A stretch of 64,000 nt of DNA, taken from NCBI RefSeq assembly GCF_020497125.1, contig NC_059075.1:68777321-68841320 (forward strand), in the 5' to 3' direction. Both the position numbers and the translations under genes were made by a program. Below are positions 47,179-59,989 of the stretch, piece by piece. Numbering within the stretch: the first letter of the stretch is position 1; each line of letters begins with the position of its first letter. The notes under the pieces were generated by a model. It ran no database searches. It worked only from the letters and a program-made list of their open reading frames with translations, and was not told where the DNA came from. Source of the stretch: Mauremys mutica (Eukaryota; Chordata; Testudines; Geoemydidae).

Positions 47179-47719
47179 GAAGGAGCCAAGCCTGCACAAG
47201 GGAGTGTATTGGGTAGGACAGAGGGAGAATATTGCAGTTGAGGGAGGGGTGGCAGGGATAAGGCAGGTCAGTGGGAGGAAGTGAAAGGGCATAGGGCATC
47301 TCTGCACTACAGATGAAGTTTGAGGGTCAAGCTAGATTGTGGAATAATGGCAGAAGACTGGCTGGAACTAATAAAGGGGGTAGGAAGCAGACAGGACAAT
47401 GAAAGGTAATGAGCGTGCAGTACTCTGGGCCGTGTAGGAAAGACGCAGAGTAACCTTTGCAGCACAGTTTATGTGTCTACCACCCTGGGGCAGAGGCCAT
47501 TTTAAGTACTTGAAATTTGTGGGGGGTTTTTTAGTTGATTAATTATTAATACTGTCAAAATACTAGAATGTGTGCCTGGACTGAACATCAATCCATACTT
47601 CATTGCATCTCTCATTTCTGACCCACCTGTAGAAGAAAGTACCAGATATCTCAGAGAAGAGCCTATGTAATTTATAGACCGTCTCAAATAGCTTTCACAG
47701 TTTATTCCTGGGATTAAAA
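47179..47719. other. Unannotated stretch
   Basis: Nothing recognised. Confidence 0.5.
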
Positions 47720-47990
47720 GATGATAGTTCAGTGGTTAAGGAAGAGAAACTAGGACCAAGGACTCCTGAGTTCTACTGTAATTTCTACCAATGATTTACA
47801 TGTGGCCCTTTTCAAGGCATTAACCATTGTGTGTCTCAGTTTGTCCCTCTGTAAAATGGGGATAATAATCCTTCCTTGAAGTATCGCACAGGGGTGTTGT
47901 GAGGCTTCATTCGTTAATGTCTTTAAAGTGCCTTGAGATCCTTGGATGAACTATGGCTTAAGAGGGGCAAAGTGGTATTATTTTGAACTT
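47720..47990 (+). repeat. MIR-like SINE
   Basis: GATAGTTCAGTGGTTAAGGA (head), GTGTCTCAGTTTGTCCCTCT (CORE), GTAAAATGGGGATAATAATC, AGGGGTGTTGTGAGGCTTCA and AAAGTGCCTTGAGATCCTTG then a GTGGTATTATTTT end. All parts are in order and plus-strand. Confidence 0.85.
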
Positions 47991-50900
47991 TCAGACTGCC
48001 AGCCAAATTGATACAGTTTTAATCTAAGGAGATGTTTATAAACTACACTAGTAAATCACTTTTAAAAGAAAAACCCTTAGCTTCATGGAAAGAGGTGGCG
48101 AGTACGTTTTTAGAATTCCGAGGAGCCTTCTCTGTATTGGGCTACCAGATTAGCTGGGTTATCTCACTGGTGAGTTGCAGCCACCAGGCAGATCCAATGA
48201 CAGACTCCATTATTTCTCAACTTCTCTATGCATCACAGTTTTAATAAGTACAAGAGAAAATGGGGTAATGAAGACTTCATTTCCAAACAGTCAAAGGAAA
48301 GCTTCCAGTTCATGTGGTGTGTGGCTCTGAATTGGCTCCTCGTTCAGGGGTGCTTGGACCTGGGATTTATTTTCAGGCCTAACTCTAGAAAAGATTAAAG
48401 TCATCAATACCGTATATTTGTCAAACTGACTGTTAGCCCCTCTTATTCTTTTGTGTAGATGACAATTGCTTTCCTGTTTCTGCTATGTCAGCACTAGCCC
48501 ATCTCTCTATAGTTAGATACTGAAGGTGGGAGAAGTGTGGCGGCTTCGTCTTTAATTCTCTGTGTTTTCATTCTGTGTAAGCACTGGGATTTGCAACCAT
48601 CTAGCCACGTTCCATACGGCAAACTCATTGTGCCAGATAGACCTTGACCAGTAAATGCACGTGCAAAATTGCACCTCCCTGATCCAGCAAAAATGGCAGT
48701 GCCCCAACAGAAGGATGGAGATATCTCCACTGTTGCCCTCCCCAGGGGTCTCCACTAATGGATAGCAGCTTTCCATCAAGGGCTCCTCAGAGACTGCAGC
48801 ATATACTCTACTAGTCCTGGCCAAGACCTGATTATGGTATTATGGTTAGTGCTTGGATCAAGTTTTAAGAAAATTGCTAATAATGGATTCATGCAAAATG
48901 TAGGTTTCGACCCCAAACCAGACTGGTGGGTTTTTGGAGATGTGGGATAGTGTAGGAGGACTCTCCAGACACAAGCCTGGCGATCCAGTCTTCAACAACA
49001 TCCACACCGGAAAACGAGTTAGCTTGGCCCCATGCCACAACAGGACGCAGGCTTGGAGCCATACCCTGGGCAAGTCCACAGACCCGAGTCCTGAGAAGTC
49101 TCTGGAGCAAGTCAGAAGACTGCGTGTGGCTGTTAGGGGGAGTTGGGTTTCAAATCATTCAGACTGTACTAGTTTCTAATTCATTCCTGGGTGGGTGCAA
49201 TTCAGTGTTGGATTTGATCAGCAAAGCCCTTTATGGTTTTATAGTTTGGGCTTTGATCACAGAGATCGTTGTTTCCCTTGTGCTTCAATCTGAGCTGACA
49301 TGAGCGGGGAGCCTTATCTGAGGGTCCCCAGATTTCTCTGTACAGGGGCAGGGCAGAGATTGACTCAGAGATTCACTTCCCCATTTTTTGCATGAAGCAA
49401 AGCTTAGCCTTCCACCGTGAAGACCCTTCCACAAACCTTGTCAATTTGCTGCACAATGAAGCAATAACCAGGATTTGAAAGGAAAGTACAATTTATCTCA
49501 TTTTAATCCATTCCAGTTGGCCCTGCTAATGCACAGTTCATAAACTCCGCCCCCCATCAAGGAGGAGCTCACATATTCCATTAACTACAGAATTCAAACT
49601 TGACACTGCACAATGACAAGGATTCTAGTTTACAGCCCTTCCTGCATTTCATAAAGAACACTTCAAGCACTCAGAAGAGACCTGTTTTTATGCCCCAGAG
49701 CTCCTGTGAGTGAAATGTTACAGTTGGAACCTGCCTGAAGTCCGTTTACACACTGAAGTTATTAATCCCCTTCTTCTATATTTGATATAAGCCCAAGGGC
49801 ACTTGGGATGGTGATCCAATTACCCAATTGAGAGAATTGCCCTTTTCTTTCAAACAAGTTCATAGCAATGAAATTTTGTTCCACCAATGACTTTTTGTTT
49901 CATTCAAACAAGGTCATGGAAGAGGCCAATATCTGCCAAGGCCAACAGGGGTTTCATTTACACTCTTGCTAAATGCAAGCAACATAAGAACCTCTTGAGA
50001 GCTCTAACTGGGGTGTGAGACAACAAGCTCGTTATTTACCAGCTCCACAGCTCACCATTGCCAGATTTTTTGCTATTCCACATTTTTGGTTACCACATTG
50101 AATTTAGTCAAGTGCTCCACTGTGTGTCTCGAAGACATGGGTGCGATTTATTTACATGTCCATGTCCTCAGGAGAGATGTTCAAGGTTTACCTGATGGAA
50201 GGTTCTTTGGGTCTTTGCATTTGAAGTAGGCTAACGGTGTAACAGTAACAATTTTATACCTCATTTATATTGAGCTAGACAAGCCAAGTTATTGATGGAC
50301 TTAAGGGATTTGTTACAGTTTTATCATTGTCCTTTTTCTCCTTGCCAGTGCACAGGTCTGTGCTTGAAGTGCATAAGCAATCTAACTGTGGAGACAATTA
50401 GAGGCCTACCATAACATTAGCATTTAGTAACACTGGGTGGCGGGGCGGGGGGCAGGATTCTAGCACTGGGCAAAGAGGGGAAAATCAGATCCCTATTTCA
50501 GTTGCGCCCACAAAAATCATGAAAGTATGAGTGCCAAACCTGAGTGGCTCTGTTACCCCGGGTTGCAGGTCTCAATTCCCAAAGTAGGGAGCTGTGCCCA
50601 GACCCACAAGACGGAAGCCACCGCTGTGGGATGAGTGCAAGGTGGGCCTGCTTTCCAGGCCCTCCCACTTTGCACTGGGCCAGGATTAGGGTTGCTGGGG
50701 CAGAGGGCACTTCTGCAGATCGACAGTTCCCCTCTTGACTGCAACTCAAAATCACATCCAAGAAGAGTGAAGTGTAGTGAACCTGTTGAATCAGGAGGCT
50801 ACTTTACCCCTGTCTAGAAAGCAAAGGGACGTCTGGTATGTTTGGAGAGTGTTTGCTCCATGCAGTAACACAACAGCATTTGAGCACATTTGAGAGAGGA

Positions 50901-51549
50901 ATTTACACACATTACAGTGAAATTAACAACCTCACAATCCAGTTTACCAAAGCATTCAGAGTTCACCATCCAAGGTAGTGTTGAGTAAAGAAAGTGAATT
51001 GGCAAACAGAGCAATTTCATTTTTAAAAATTACCAAAGAACCCAAAGCCCCATTCACTATAGCTGACTACCCTGCCACCCCCACCACACATCTCTGCCCC
51101 ACTGTGGTCCCATCTCCTGCTATCCATCCACCTACTGGCACCGCCTCTGCCTCTACTACTTCACATAACTTTGTACTAGGTGGCAGGAAGATGGCCTTTC
51201 CCAAGAACTGTCTCTTTCTCTGAAGTCTAAAATTGTCTTCCTTCCAGCACTCCCTGTCCTCTGTGGACCAAAATGCTGTGGAATCCTGGTGCACCTGTCA
51301 GGCAGATGCAAGTGCAATGCACATGCAAGCTAAGTGAGCTAAATGTTCCCAGGAGGATAATTAACACCCCCTTGACCTGTCTTGCGCACCCCAAAAGCTC
51401 CAGGAGGGAGATACAATCCCACCTGGATCACTCCAGGAGGCAGTAGGGCTTTTCACTGACCATAATGCAGGCCAGGACATAACTGCCACAAATGAATCCA
51501 AACTAAAGAGTTGCAGTGCTTGGTATTGTCAGGGTGACAGCTCAGTTTC
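47991..51549. other. Unannotated stretch
   Basis: About 3.5 kb. No gene or transposon I can name. Frames of 60-90 residues at 48494-49179 and 50498-50817 have no domain. The GC-richer part near 50520-50760 could be a repeat fragment, unclassified. Confidence 0.45.
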
Positions 51550-51951
51550 CTCGCTGTAGCAGGGTGCTGATGCAAAAGCACCTAATTAGCCCCTGCTCAG
51601 CCAGCCCCAATCAGGAGAAATAGATTGGGGCTGGGGGAAAGGCTGGTGCCTGGCCTCTGGAACTGGCTGCACCTGTGGGTCTGCTAGCAGAAGAGCTATA
51701 AAGGCTGGCTGGCAGCCAGTGCAAAGAGAGGGAATGGCCAGGGAAGGGACAGTCTCCAGGCTGAAGGGAGACTCTCTGTAACAGAGGAGATAGGAAGACC
51801 TGTGTGTATTTGTAAATAGTATCGCTGGTGGTGGGAACTGTATGTAAATAAAAGCCACGAGTGCTGCAGCAAGAAAAGCCTCACAGTGCTTTATTGAGGG
51901 AGCACAGAGCTCAGCAGGGGGCGGCCCAGGAAAGGACCCGGTTACACTCAC
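51550..51951 (+). mobile_element. Solo LTR of an endogenous retrovirus
   Basis: The element is 51555-51946 (392 bp), beginning TGTAGCAGGG and ending CCCGGTTACA, so TG...CA. It is flanked by CTCGC (51550-51554) and CTCAC (51947-51951), a 5-bp duplication with one mismatch. TATAAA is at 51697-51702 and AATAAA at 51847-51852, the U3-R-U5 order on the plus strand. No internal retroviral sequence adjoins it, so it is a solo LTR from recombination between two LTRs. Confidence 0.8.
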
Positions 51952-52559
51952 CAAGTTAGGTCTTGTACAGAAAATAATGATAGTGGCTCTTTCACTAACT
52001 TAGCTTCAAACTACCAGTGTAACTCTCAATGAGACAGAGCCATGGTCCGTGAAATGCATATCACACGGTAACACTGTATATTTACCGTATATTTTTACAT
52101 CAGGCAAAAGAAAATGTAGTAAATTTTACACACACACAAACATGCAGTGGGATGCAACTGGTACCAAAGCTATATGTATTAAGTCTTGCTTAACCATTTC
52201 ACCAAGCTATCTAACGGCCTTTTCAGGCTGTGGCATGTAAGTACAGAATACAGGATCGGACCACAAGCAGAACAGGCTGTGCATTTCAAGGCCAGTACAC
52301 CCTGCCTCAAATGCTGGAACGGAGCATGAGGCTGAGTGATCTCAACTACCCGAGAAGAACACTAGTCAAGCAGAAAAGTGATCCTTGGTAAGTGGGTTTT
52401 CTGATTGTTGCTGGAACTTATTTAGAAAAAGAGTTCAAGATTGAACATTCATTGTATACTACAGGCATCAGTTTAACATGATGACAGCCACACAGAACAG
52501 TTCTCTGTGTCCGGACAACACAGTCATTTACTAAGCCATACATTCACTGAGATTGAAAA
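51952..52559. other. Unannotated stretch
   Basis: Nothing recognised. Confidence 0.5.
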
Positions 52560-53130
52560 GGTCCACATAAAGTTAATGAAAACAGAGTTACTGTGGGATT
52601 GACATATGCAAACACTAGGATTACTCAGATGAAAAGGGAATGAGTTAGAGGTAATTTAGATGAGGTATTTAAGATTATGAAGAGAATAATTCCATAAATA
52701 TAACAGGTCACGTGGTGAAATGAACGGAAGATTTAAACTGAAAACAAATAAAGGGGTGTACATGTACTGTGGTGTTAGCCATCAGCATTCATTGCAACAT
52801 GAGGCCATCAAGTTAAATGCTGGCTTTAAAAGAGTGGGTGGATCATTTCATGACCAATAGCAATACGTGTAGTAACAGTGTTTGCTAAGATAGGAGGAAT
52901 CAATTTTCATGCTCCAGGGTATAAACTCCTTGCTGCAGAGGCCAGGTAGGAGTTCCCACCACACCAAAGGAAAGCATTGCACAGCAGTGAGGTTCTTTAT
53001 GGAGTGAGATTTTGGAAGCAGGGTGGGAAGAATTATGGTTCCTTCCCTTTAAGCATTAGGCACAGGCCACTACTGAATGCAGGATACCACATTTGATGGA
53101 CCACTGATCCAAACTGATATAACAATTTGT
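52560..53130 (+). repeat. Old CR1-type LINE 3' end
   Basis: A diverged plus-strand order: GAAGATTTAAACTGAAAACA, GCTGGCTTTAAAAGAGTGGG, GGTTCCTTCC with CACAGGCCACTACTGAATGC, then AGGATACCACATTTGATGGA and CCACTGATCC. It matches the CR1 3'-UTR (GGATACTGG.CTAGATGGACC). Weakly conserved. Confidence 0.6.
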
Positions 53131-55262
53131 ATCTTAATATTTCATAATGTTTTTATTCCTCTCATATTCTGAGAACTGATTTAATTTGTAATAAGCAACC
53201 CTTCCTAGAGGGTCACTGATCAATCATTTTTCATAATAAGAAAGGGCTGGGTAAAGAATTTTGCTAAAAACACACCAAGGCCCATTCACCCAGAGGAAAA
53301 AAAAAAAAAGCAAAAAGTGCCTCTGCTGGGAAATTACGTTACCTGAAAGCCTGCTGCTCTGCCAAGTTCGTAACTAATGAGCACATAGGTCTGTCTTGAG
53401 AGTTTAATGTCACATCTGGTGCCTTTAGGTCACAAGTTTGCCCTTTCAACTAATTTACAGCACTCTCATTTTCAGAAAGATGTTTCTGCAGGGCTCTGAA
53501 ATCCAACTTCTCCAGAACCATCTGGAGAGAGTAGCAGGGTAGTGAGTGGAGGCTGGCAGAGCAGCAGGGTGGCTGGACAGAAGGTGGCAGGGTGGATTAT
53601 GGCAGGACAGGGCAACAACTGGATACCTGGCCAGTGGGATGATGGGGCAGAGGATGGCTGTGTGAAGAAGGGGTGAGTGGGCAAGCGAGTAGAAGTAATA
53701 TATAGATATGGTGCAAAGAGATGTCTGAGGGAAGCGAGTTATACCTTTGTTTTCAAGTGATCCGAAGAGTGAATCAGTGTCCCCCTAGTGCCCAAGTCAG
53801 CAAGCACAGAAAGACAGATGTGCACTGAGTGTGGAACCCCAACTTCTTTTAGAACAATCTTTTCTGTCACAGTCAAGGGCCCCACCAATTTGGCTCTCAG
53901 GCTCTAGAGGGCAGGTAAAGAATTTTAATTCCACTACATCCTCAGATTGGGGAGACGCCACCTTTTTACTTATTCTTTGACTATTGAGTCCATAAATAGC
54001 TGCCCCCTGGGTTTTCAGGCAACTATTAGGATAGTGAATTCACTGAATTGGCATCCTCCTGACACGCTCAGTTAGCAGACTTTGCTAAGCAGCATACAGC
54101 GAGAAGTCTGTGCTTGGCAGAGGGGAGCTAAAGATAGTTGCCCCCTCCCCTCCTTGCTTTCTCAATGCAGCCTTTCTGACGACGTCGACCAGATGGACTC
54201 TGGATTCTAATAGCTGTGTGAAAAAGAGAAGGGACGTTTCCTGATGTGCTCAGGCTGAATAGAAAACCCACCTCAGGCTGCAACACGCCAAAAGTCGGCC
54301 ATTAAAAAAACCCCTAGATGCTTTATATCAATTGAAGCCGCAGAGTGTTTCACGCTGGAACTATGTGCAAAAGGATTAAAAAAAAAACAGAACAAAACCC
54401 ACACACAACAGGCCTCCCAGCACTAGTGAAGGGGTTTATTTTAGATGAAAGGAGGACTCACATTGCCCCTTGTGAGAGATCATTGTCCCCCTTTCTGCTA
54501 CAGTGTTCTGTGAAGCTGTGGGAAACAAATGACCCCTGAGCCACAGCACTGTGTGTAACTGCAAAAGAAAAGAGAGGGGGAGGGGAGGTAGTTCTGCAGG
54601 AGGGCCTAAATCCTTGCTGTCCTGTGTCCCAATGCTATTCCTACTGGGCCATCCCCATCACAGCAGGCATGTGTCTCACATGCTCCAGAATCTTCAATTG
54701 CAGGATAGTCAGAGGTAGGATCAGAGTCACAGCTCCTGTGAAAGCAAAGCATACTTCTCTGCTCTTCCGGAGACACTCTCTCTAACTAATAGCTCTTCTA
54801 CCTGGCCAGACTTAGTGACCACTCCAACTTAACCACTGAAGAAGCGCTCCAATCACTGTCATTTTTATTTTTTATTTAAACATATTATTGATAAAAAAAT
54901 GCATCTCCTGTTTCACTAGCAAGGAGAGTGAGGAGAGGAGAGAAGGGGAAGGAGCGAAAGAGGAGCAGGGAGGAGTGCGTAAGCAAATGAGCTGTGTTAG
55001 ATGTGAATGAACAAAGGAAAACTATGTGAAACTCATCCAGGGCCCAGCAGAGTCAAAGGGCTTGGGACCTGGGAAGAGTGAGTGATGGGGAAGTAACAAG
55101 AGGTCCCAGAGTATCCTTGCATCTTGCTGGATCACTCTGAACACATGCTCCTTGCTCGCTCTTCTCCGGTCTTCTCGTTCCTCATTTCTTTGATTGCTCG
55201 CTCCTCACACCCTCCCGTAGTGTCAAGCACACTACGGAACTTTTAGTGGGCGGTAGCAGGGT
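53131..55262. other. Unannotated stretch
   Basis: A G-rich imperfect repeat (AGCAGGGTGG, GGCAGGGTGG) lies near 53530-53600. A purine-rich patch lies at 54930-54975. No gene is supported. Confidence 0.5.
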
Positions 55263-55469
55263 CCATATGGCAGGGCCGCCCAGAGGATTCAGGGGGCCTG
55301 GGGTTTTCGGCGGTGGGGGGCCCGGGCCACCAAATTGCCGCTGAAGACCCGGAGCGAGTGAAGGACCCCGCTCCAGGGACCCCAAAAAACTCTCGTGGGG
55401 GCCCCTGTGGGGCCCGGGACAAATTGCCCAACTCCCCCCCCCCCCCCCCCGGGCGGCCCTGCCATATGG
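55263..55469. mobile_element. hAT MITE, copy G, perfect TSD, C17 run
   Basis: The element is 55271-55461 (191 bp), beginning CAGGGCCGCCCAGAGG and ending GGGCGGCCCTG. CCATATGG, itself a palindrome, flanks it at 55263-55270 and 55462-55469. It is a shortened relative of copy E: both carry a CACGAGAG/CTCTCGTG block and a CCTTCACTCGCTCC / GGAGCGAGTGAAGG block, in opposite orientations. An uninterrupted C17 run is at 55434-55450. Confidence 0.93.
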
Positions 55470-55559
55470 CTACTGAGTGTGTGTCAGGTTGGTGTGCTAT
55501 AGATTCACACTTCAGCCTGCTGTGCACTAGTCTCCGTATAGATAAACCCCGATAAATGT

Positions 55560-55930
55560 TCATCTCCGTGCTCTGCTGCTTGCACTGGCTCCCCACAGAA
55601 TACAGAGTTCAAGTCAAGGTCTCTGCCCTGATATCCAAAGCCCTCTATGGACTGGACATCGCTACCTAAGTGACAGCCTCTCCCTCCATGCCCTCTGCAC
55701 CCCAACAGCTGCTGCATTCCATTAGAACCATTAAACTGTTGACTAATGGGAGAGGCTCCAGAGTTCAGCAGGAGGCAGACAGTTCACAAACTCTGGAACT
55801 CACTCCAGGAACAGATAAAGAATGGCACAAACTAGCTGCTTTCAGAGCCAAAGGCAAAACTCATTTCATCACAACCACCAACACAACACCCACAAACCGA
55901 GACAAGCAAAAAACCTATGAACTATTCAAG
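55560..55930 (+). pseudogene. L2/CR1-clade LINE RT C-terminus, decayed
   Basis: Across frame changes the plus strand shows a CLHWLP-like start, EYRVQVKV then LISKALYGL, and later KLWNSLQEQIK. These are the end-of-RT landmarks of L2/CR1-clade elements (HWLP, YR..FK, KALHG, LWNSLP). Stops and frameshifts are frequent. Confidence 0.5.
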
Positions 55931-58150
55931 ATACATCTCCTATGGCTGGAAAGGGAGAGAGAGATTGCGATTTCTAATTTTCAGTATTTAGGAGGCACTC
56001 AGATACTCTGGTGCTGGTGGGCATATGTATCCTGGGAGAGAGAGAATTTTTTAAGAAGACAACTGCAAAGTGAAAAATCATATATTTTAAAATAAAATAT
56101 TATTTTATTTTATTTTAGCTGTGTTAGAAATAACATCAAATTATTCAAACTGCATTTTCAAAATCTAATGTACTTTTAATGATGGATGCTCTTTGATTGC
56201 TTTTTACATTTGACTTAATTTGGAATCAGTTTCACTTTCAGGCACAGCACTATAGTATCTACAAACACATTCGGGAAATGCTTAAATCTAAACAAAAATT
56301 GTCTTCAATTATTTCATTTTTAAGTTCATGAAAACATTACTCTGATGAGTAGGTTCTTTTACCTTTTTTTATTTAATAGACACAAAACCTGCATTTGGAG
56401 TGCAAATTACAGCACCTCCTTTTCAAATGTCAATGAATTAAAAATATTCCACATCTATAGCACCTACCATTAGAGGTACAATTTTTATTTTATTTATTAA
56501 CAGATCCATTCTTTTATAACAGAAATCTTATAAAACTTGTTTCGCAACTTGAATAGTGATAAATGTGTATATACACACAATTATCAATTGGCCTATTGCC
56601 ATAAAGTTATATTGACAAGACCTGCTACCAGTCACTTTCTTAAACTTTGTGGTACTGATCACATATTGTGGTTGATGCTTTTCTATTCTTTATCTTCCTC
56701 TTCTGTCTCATCAGTTGATAGCACCCGTTAAAGTCTTTCACTAGTTCATATTTAGGTCCATAAGTTCTGTTTTTCTTACATTTAGAAGCATCACCTATTT
56801 AATAATTGTCCTATCAAAACTCTACATAATATTAAGATTTCTCATTTCCCCTCATCTATTTTCCTTATTTTAATATCATAATTTTGAGTTTATTTTTGAC
56901 TATTATTTAAGAAATTTCTCCCTTCTTTAGTATTAAAAAAAAAAAAAGTTCTCAATCAGATTTGATAGCAGGCAATGATGCCTTCTTCCAACAAACTCCA
57001 AAAAATTCTGCCAGACTAGTAAGTAATCTTTTTTCCTTCTTCCCTGTAGAATCCTGACTTGATGAGTTGGTGGCTTGCAGACTCCCTGTGAGATATGCAC
57101 TATCATCTCCATTGCATAGGCTTAGGAAATGGAGAACAGAGAGGTTTGGGCTAGACCCTGCCCTGCACTTATGTGACCATGCAATGCGGAGTGTGGAGTA
57201 AGAAGCCTCCCCCACTGTATGACAAAGTAAGGGCTGTACAGAATTTAAGCCCCTGCATTCCAGGGACTGCAGGGCTACTACCAAGATGCTCCCTAGGGGG
57301 TGCACAGTACCCCAAAAGGGGCAAGCAGAATTGGGGAGTAGGCAGAGCCATAGCTCCCTTTATCCTCCACAATCCAGCAGGGGAAAATATGCAGCATTCC
57401 TTGAAAGGCTGTAGCAATTTGTGGTCCCTACAGTGCACCACAGAGCTCTAGAAAGGCTCCAGTATTCTTCTGGGACAGCGCAGCTTGCACTGCCCCCAAT
57501 GCAGTATTGTGCCAGTTTCCCAAACAGGTTCAAATTTACACAAGGTCCCTCAGGAAGTTTATGGCAAAGCCAGATCTCCAGATGCCCAGTGCTGTAATTT
57601 CAGAATGCTACTCAAAGTGTGTGTGCATGAACATGAACGTGTGTGTGTGTGTGTGTATTTATGTATATCCAGTTTACATGCAGTGTTGGAAACCCAAACA
57701 CTGCAAACAACACTGAGTTAGTTTCTGAGCCTGGGGAAGTGAAACTGATCATAATATTTGGCATTTATACAGCGCTCTTCATCATCTTTGCTGTTTGCAA
57801 ACAATAATTAAACAATTGAGATTTCACTCTCCAGTCAGAGTAAAATGAAAAAATAGACAACACAAAGACAGAAGTAAACAAGATGTTTCAAAATCTTTCT
57901 GTCTTAATAACCTCAGGTATCATCAGGAACAGGTTAAAGAAATTGTTCTAATGTTTTATTTTTATCTTGCCAGTGGTCATTTAAATAAGAAAGTATGACT
58001 GGAATTGAAAGAGAATCAAAATGATTGTGCAATCTATAAAACAATGTTTGTTGATGAAAAATAGGAATACCTGGTGCAGGAGAGGAAACTCAGAACCTTT
58101 AAAATAGCTAGCTACAAATAGCATTTTATATTAAATAATCCACTAACTAA
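55931..58150. other. Unannotated, very AT-rich in 56.1-57 kb
   Basis: 56.1-57.0 kb is strongly AT-rich, and an A-run of about 12 nt lies near 56936-56947. A (GT)9 run lies at 57639-57656. A possible MIR-tail remnant (TTTATACAGCGCTCTTCATC) lies near 57763-57782. No gene seen. Confidence 0.45.
57639..57656. repeat. (GT)n microsatellite
   Basis: Nine GT units without interruption. Confidence 0.95.
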
Positions 58151-58154
58151 ACAG

Positions 58155-58216
58155 TCTTCAAAAGACAATGGTTCAGATCCCCTGATGCGGTGCAGTCACT
58201 TTGAGAACTGCTGGTC
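58155..58216 (-). mobile_element. hAT element, terminal fragment
   Basis: CACTTTGAGAACTGCTGG is the right terminus of the CAGNNGTTCTCAAA-type hATs seen at 40639 and 61968. Only about 60 bp remains. Confidence 0.5.
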
Positions 58217-58744
58217 CTATAACTAAACTAAGCTGAACTGAAAACTGGCACAACTGGCCCTGGAAGGATTACCCCAGGACAGGGGTGATACTTGGGTGGC
58301 ATAGAGCCAATGCAGAGGCTCCAATACAATCTCCCTCTCTGTTGTTGGCATAGCAGTGAAAGGGGATGTTGTTGTGGAAAGTGGGCATGGCTGAGCAGCC
58401 CCAGTGATATGCTTATCCTGGGTCACATTTTCAGATCTCTTTAGCAGTTACTGCCTGAAATAAGTTAGGACCTTTCAGTCCTCATCCTCAAAGGAAACCT
58501 GCACACCACCTTCAAAAGACAAGACTGGAAACTTATGTTCATAACTCTACTAGACACTAAAAACAATGGACTTAACAGTGACACTGGCTTTATGGCTCAT
58601 TACAACAATTAGTAACATACCCCACTGTCTGCTAACCCTTAATTGCCCACTTCATTTTAAAAGGTCTCCTAAAGCATGATTGTGCTTAATAATCAGTTCC
58701 AACTTGTATTTACCTTAGACACGCTGTTTACCCTCCCCAGACTT

Positions 58745-58840
58745 GAAGAGCTCTGTGAAGCTCAACAGCTTCTCTCTCTCACCAATAGAAGCTGGTCCAA
58801 TAAAAGGTATTAGCACCTACCTTGTCTCTCTGAAATAAGT
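58745..58840 (+). repeat. Penelope-like 3' tail, hammerhead eroded
   Basis: TTGAAGAGCTCTGTGAAGC, TCACCAATAGAAGCTGG and TCCAATAAAAGGTATTAGCA match the tail seen on the minus strand at 11036-11156. The GAAA of the hammerhead-like core has changed to AACA here. Confidence 0.55.
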
Positions 58841-58912
58841 TGGAACAGCCCCTGAAGTGCACAGAGCAGCCCAATGATCGGGGAAGGTGAAAGTGATCTT
58901 TAAGCCATTGTG

Positions 58913-58913
<1 letters not shown>

Positions 58914-58948
<35 letters not shown>
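58914..58948. repeat. (CA)n microsatellite
   Basis: An uninterrupted CA run of 35 nt. Confidence 0.98.
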
Positions 58949-58953
<5 letters not shown>

Positions 58954-59989
58954 TTTGCATTTGAGCTGAACCCTAGAATCTAGCCCAATGACTCTCCAAA
59001 GGGAAATACTTTCCATACAGTTACTGATTTCTTAAACTTTCTCTGAATCCCATAACTCTGCACAAGAGCAGAAGCCCCAAGCTGGCTCCCATCTTTGTGT
59101 GGTTTCAGAATGCAGCTCTTTGTGTTTACACCCTCTAGCAAAATTTCTGCTTTTTAATCGCACAAGAGCTGCTTGGGTGCCTTTGCCCATGGCTGTGGGA
59201 ATCAAATCACCCTAAAAACCAGACTTTTTACAGCAGGATTAGGAGGCTCCTACTGGACAGAAAGGATTAGAGAGGTGTGTTTTCTGAGAAGCCAGATTTA
59301 CAATCTCTGTACCTGTCTCTATCACATGCTAATATACCGCACTCAGCAGCAAGCTTACAACCCTCAAAAAGTGGGTCAGTTTTCTTTCTTACTGCAGGAC
59401 ATGAGCAGGAACAGAGTAAAACATCAATTCATTCCCACTATAAAATTTACAGACTAGCAATTCAGGAAAGCATGAGCATCTCATCTGTGAATTTAGGGAT
59501 ATTTTCCAGTGTGACAAGACTGCTTACAGGCCAAACAGGCTGCGAAAGCTTCTCCAATGAAATGCTGCCCATACACTTCAATTAAACCTTGCAAAGGCTC
59601 TAGTATTATCCCACTGCTACCGTATTCAGAGCTGGCACTAACAATTACAACAAGGTGCATAAGACTTTTATTATATAGGCAAATGTCCATTAGTGGCTAA
59701 GATGAGGCCTGCTGTCACACACCACTCATGATAGACCAGTTTAGCTGCTGGTTCTCCTGTGGGGGATGTATTTAAGACAAACACCAAGACAGTGACTCTG
59801 CAGAAGAGGATCCCACCTTTGCCTAGTTCTTATAGAAGAAGTATAAGACAGTTTATTTTGAGCTGAAAGCAGCCCAAGAATCCAGGAGAGAGACAGCTGG
59901 GAGTTATCTAGGCCAGGAACCCTCATTCAATAAGGCTGTGTGCTCTTATTTTGGACCTAATGATGAAGAATGTAGCATAAATGTCACAT
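58949..59989. other. Unannotated stretch
   Basis: Nothing recognised. Overlapping plus-strand frames at 59173-59585 have no domain. Confidence 0.45.

Noticed and set aside
58745..58790. A third hammerhead ribozyme
   Set aside because: The GAAA box is changed to AACA and the helix is broken, so only the tail homology is retained.
58914..58948. (CA)n tract as a Z-DNA or regulatory element
   Set aside because: An ordinary microsatellite; nothing nearby supports a function.
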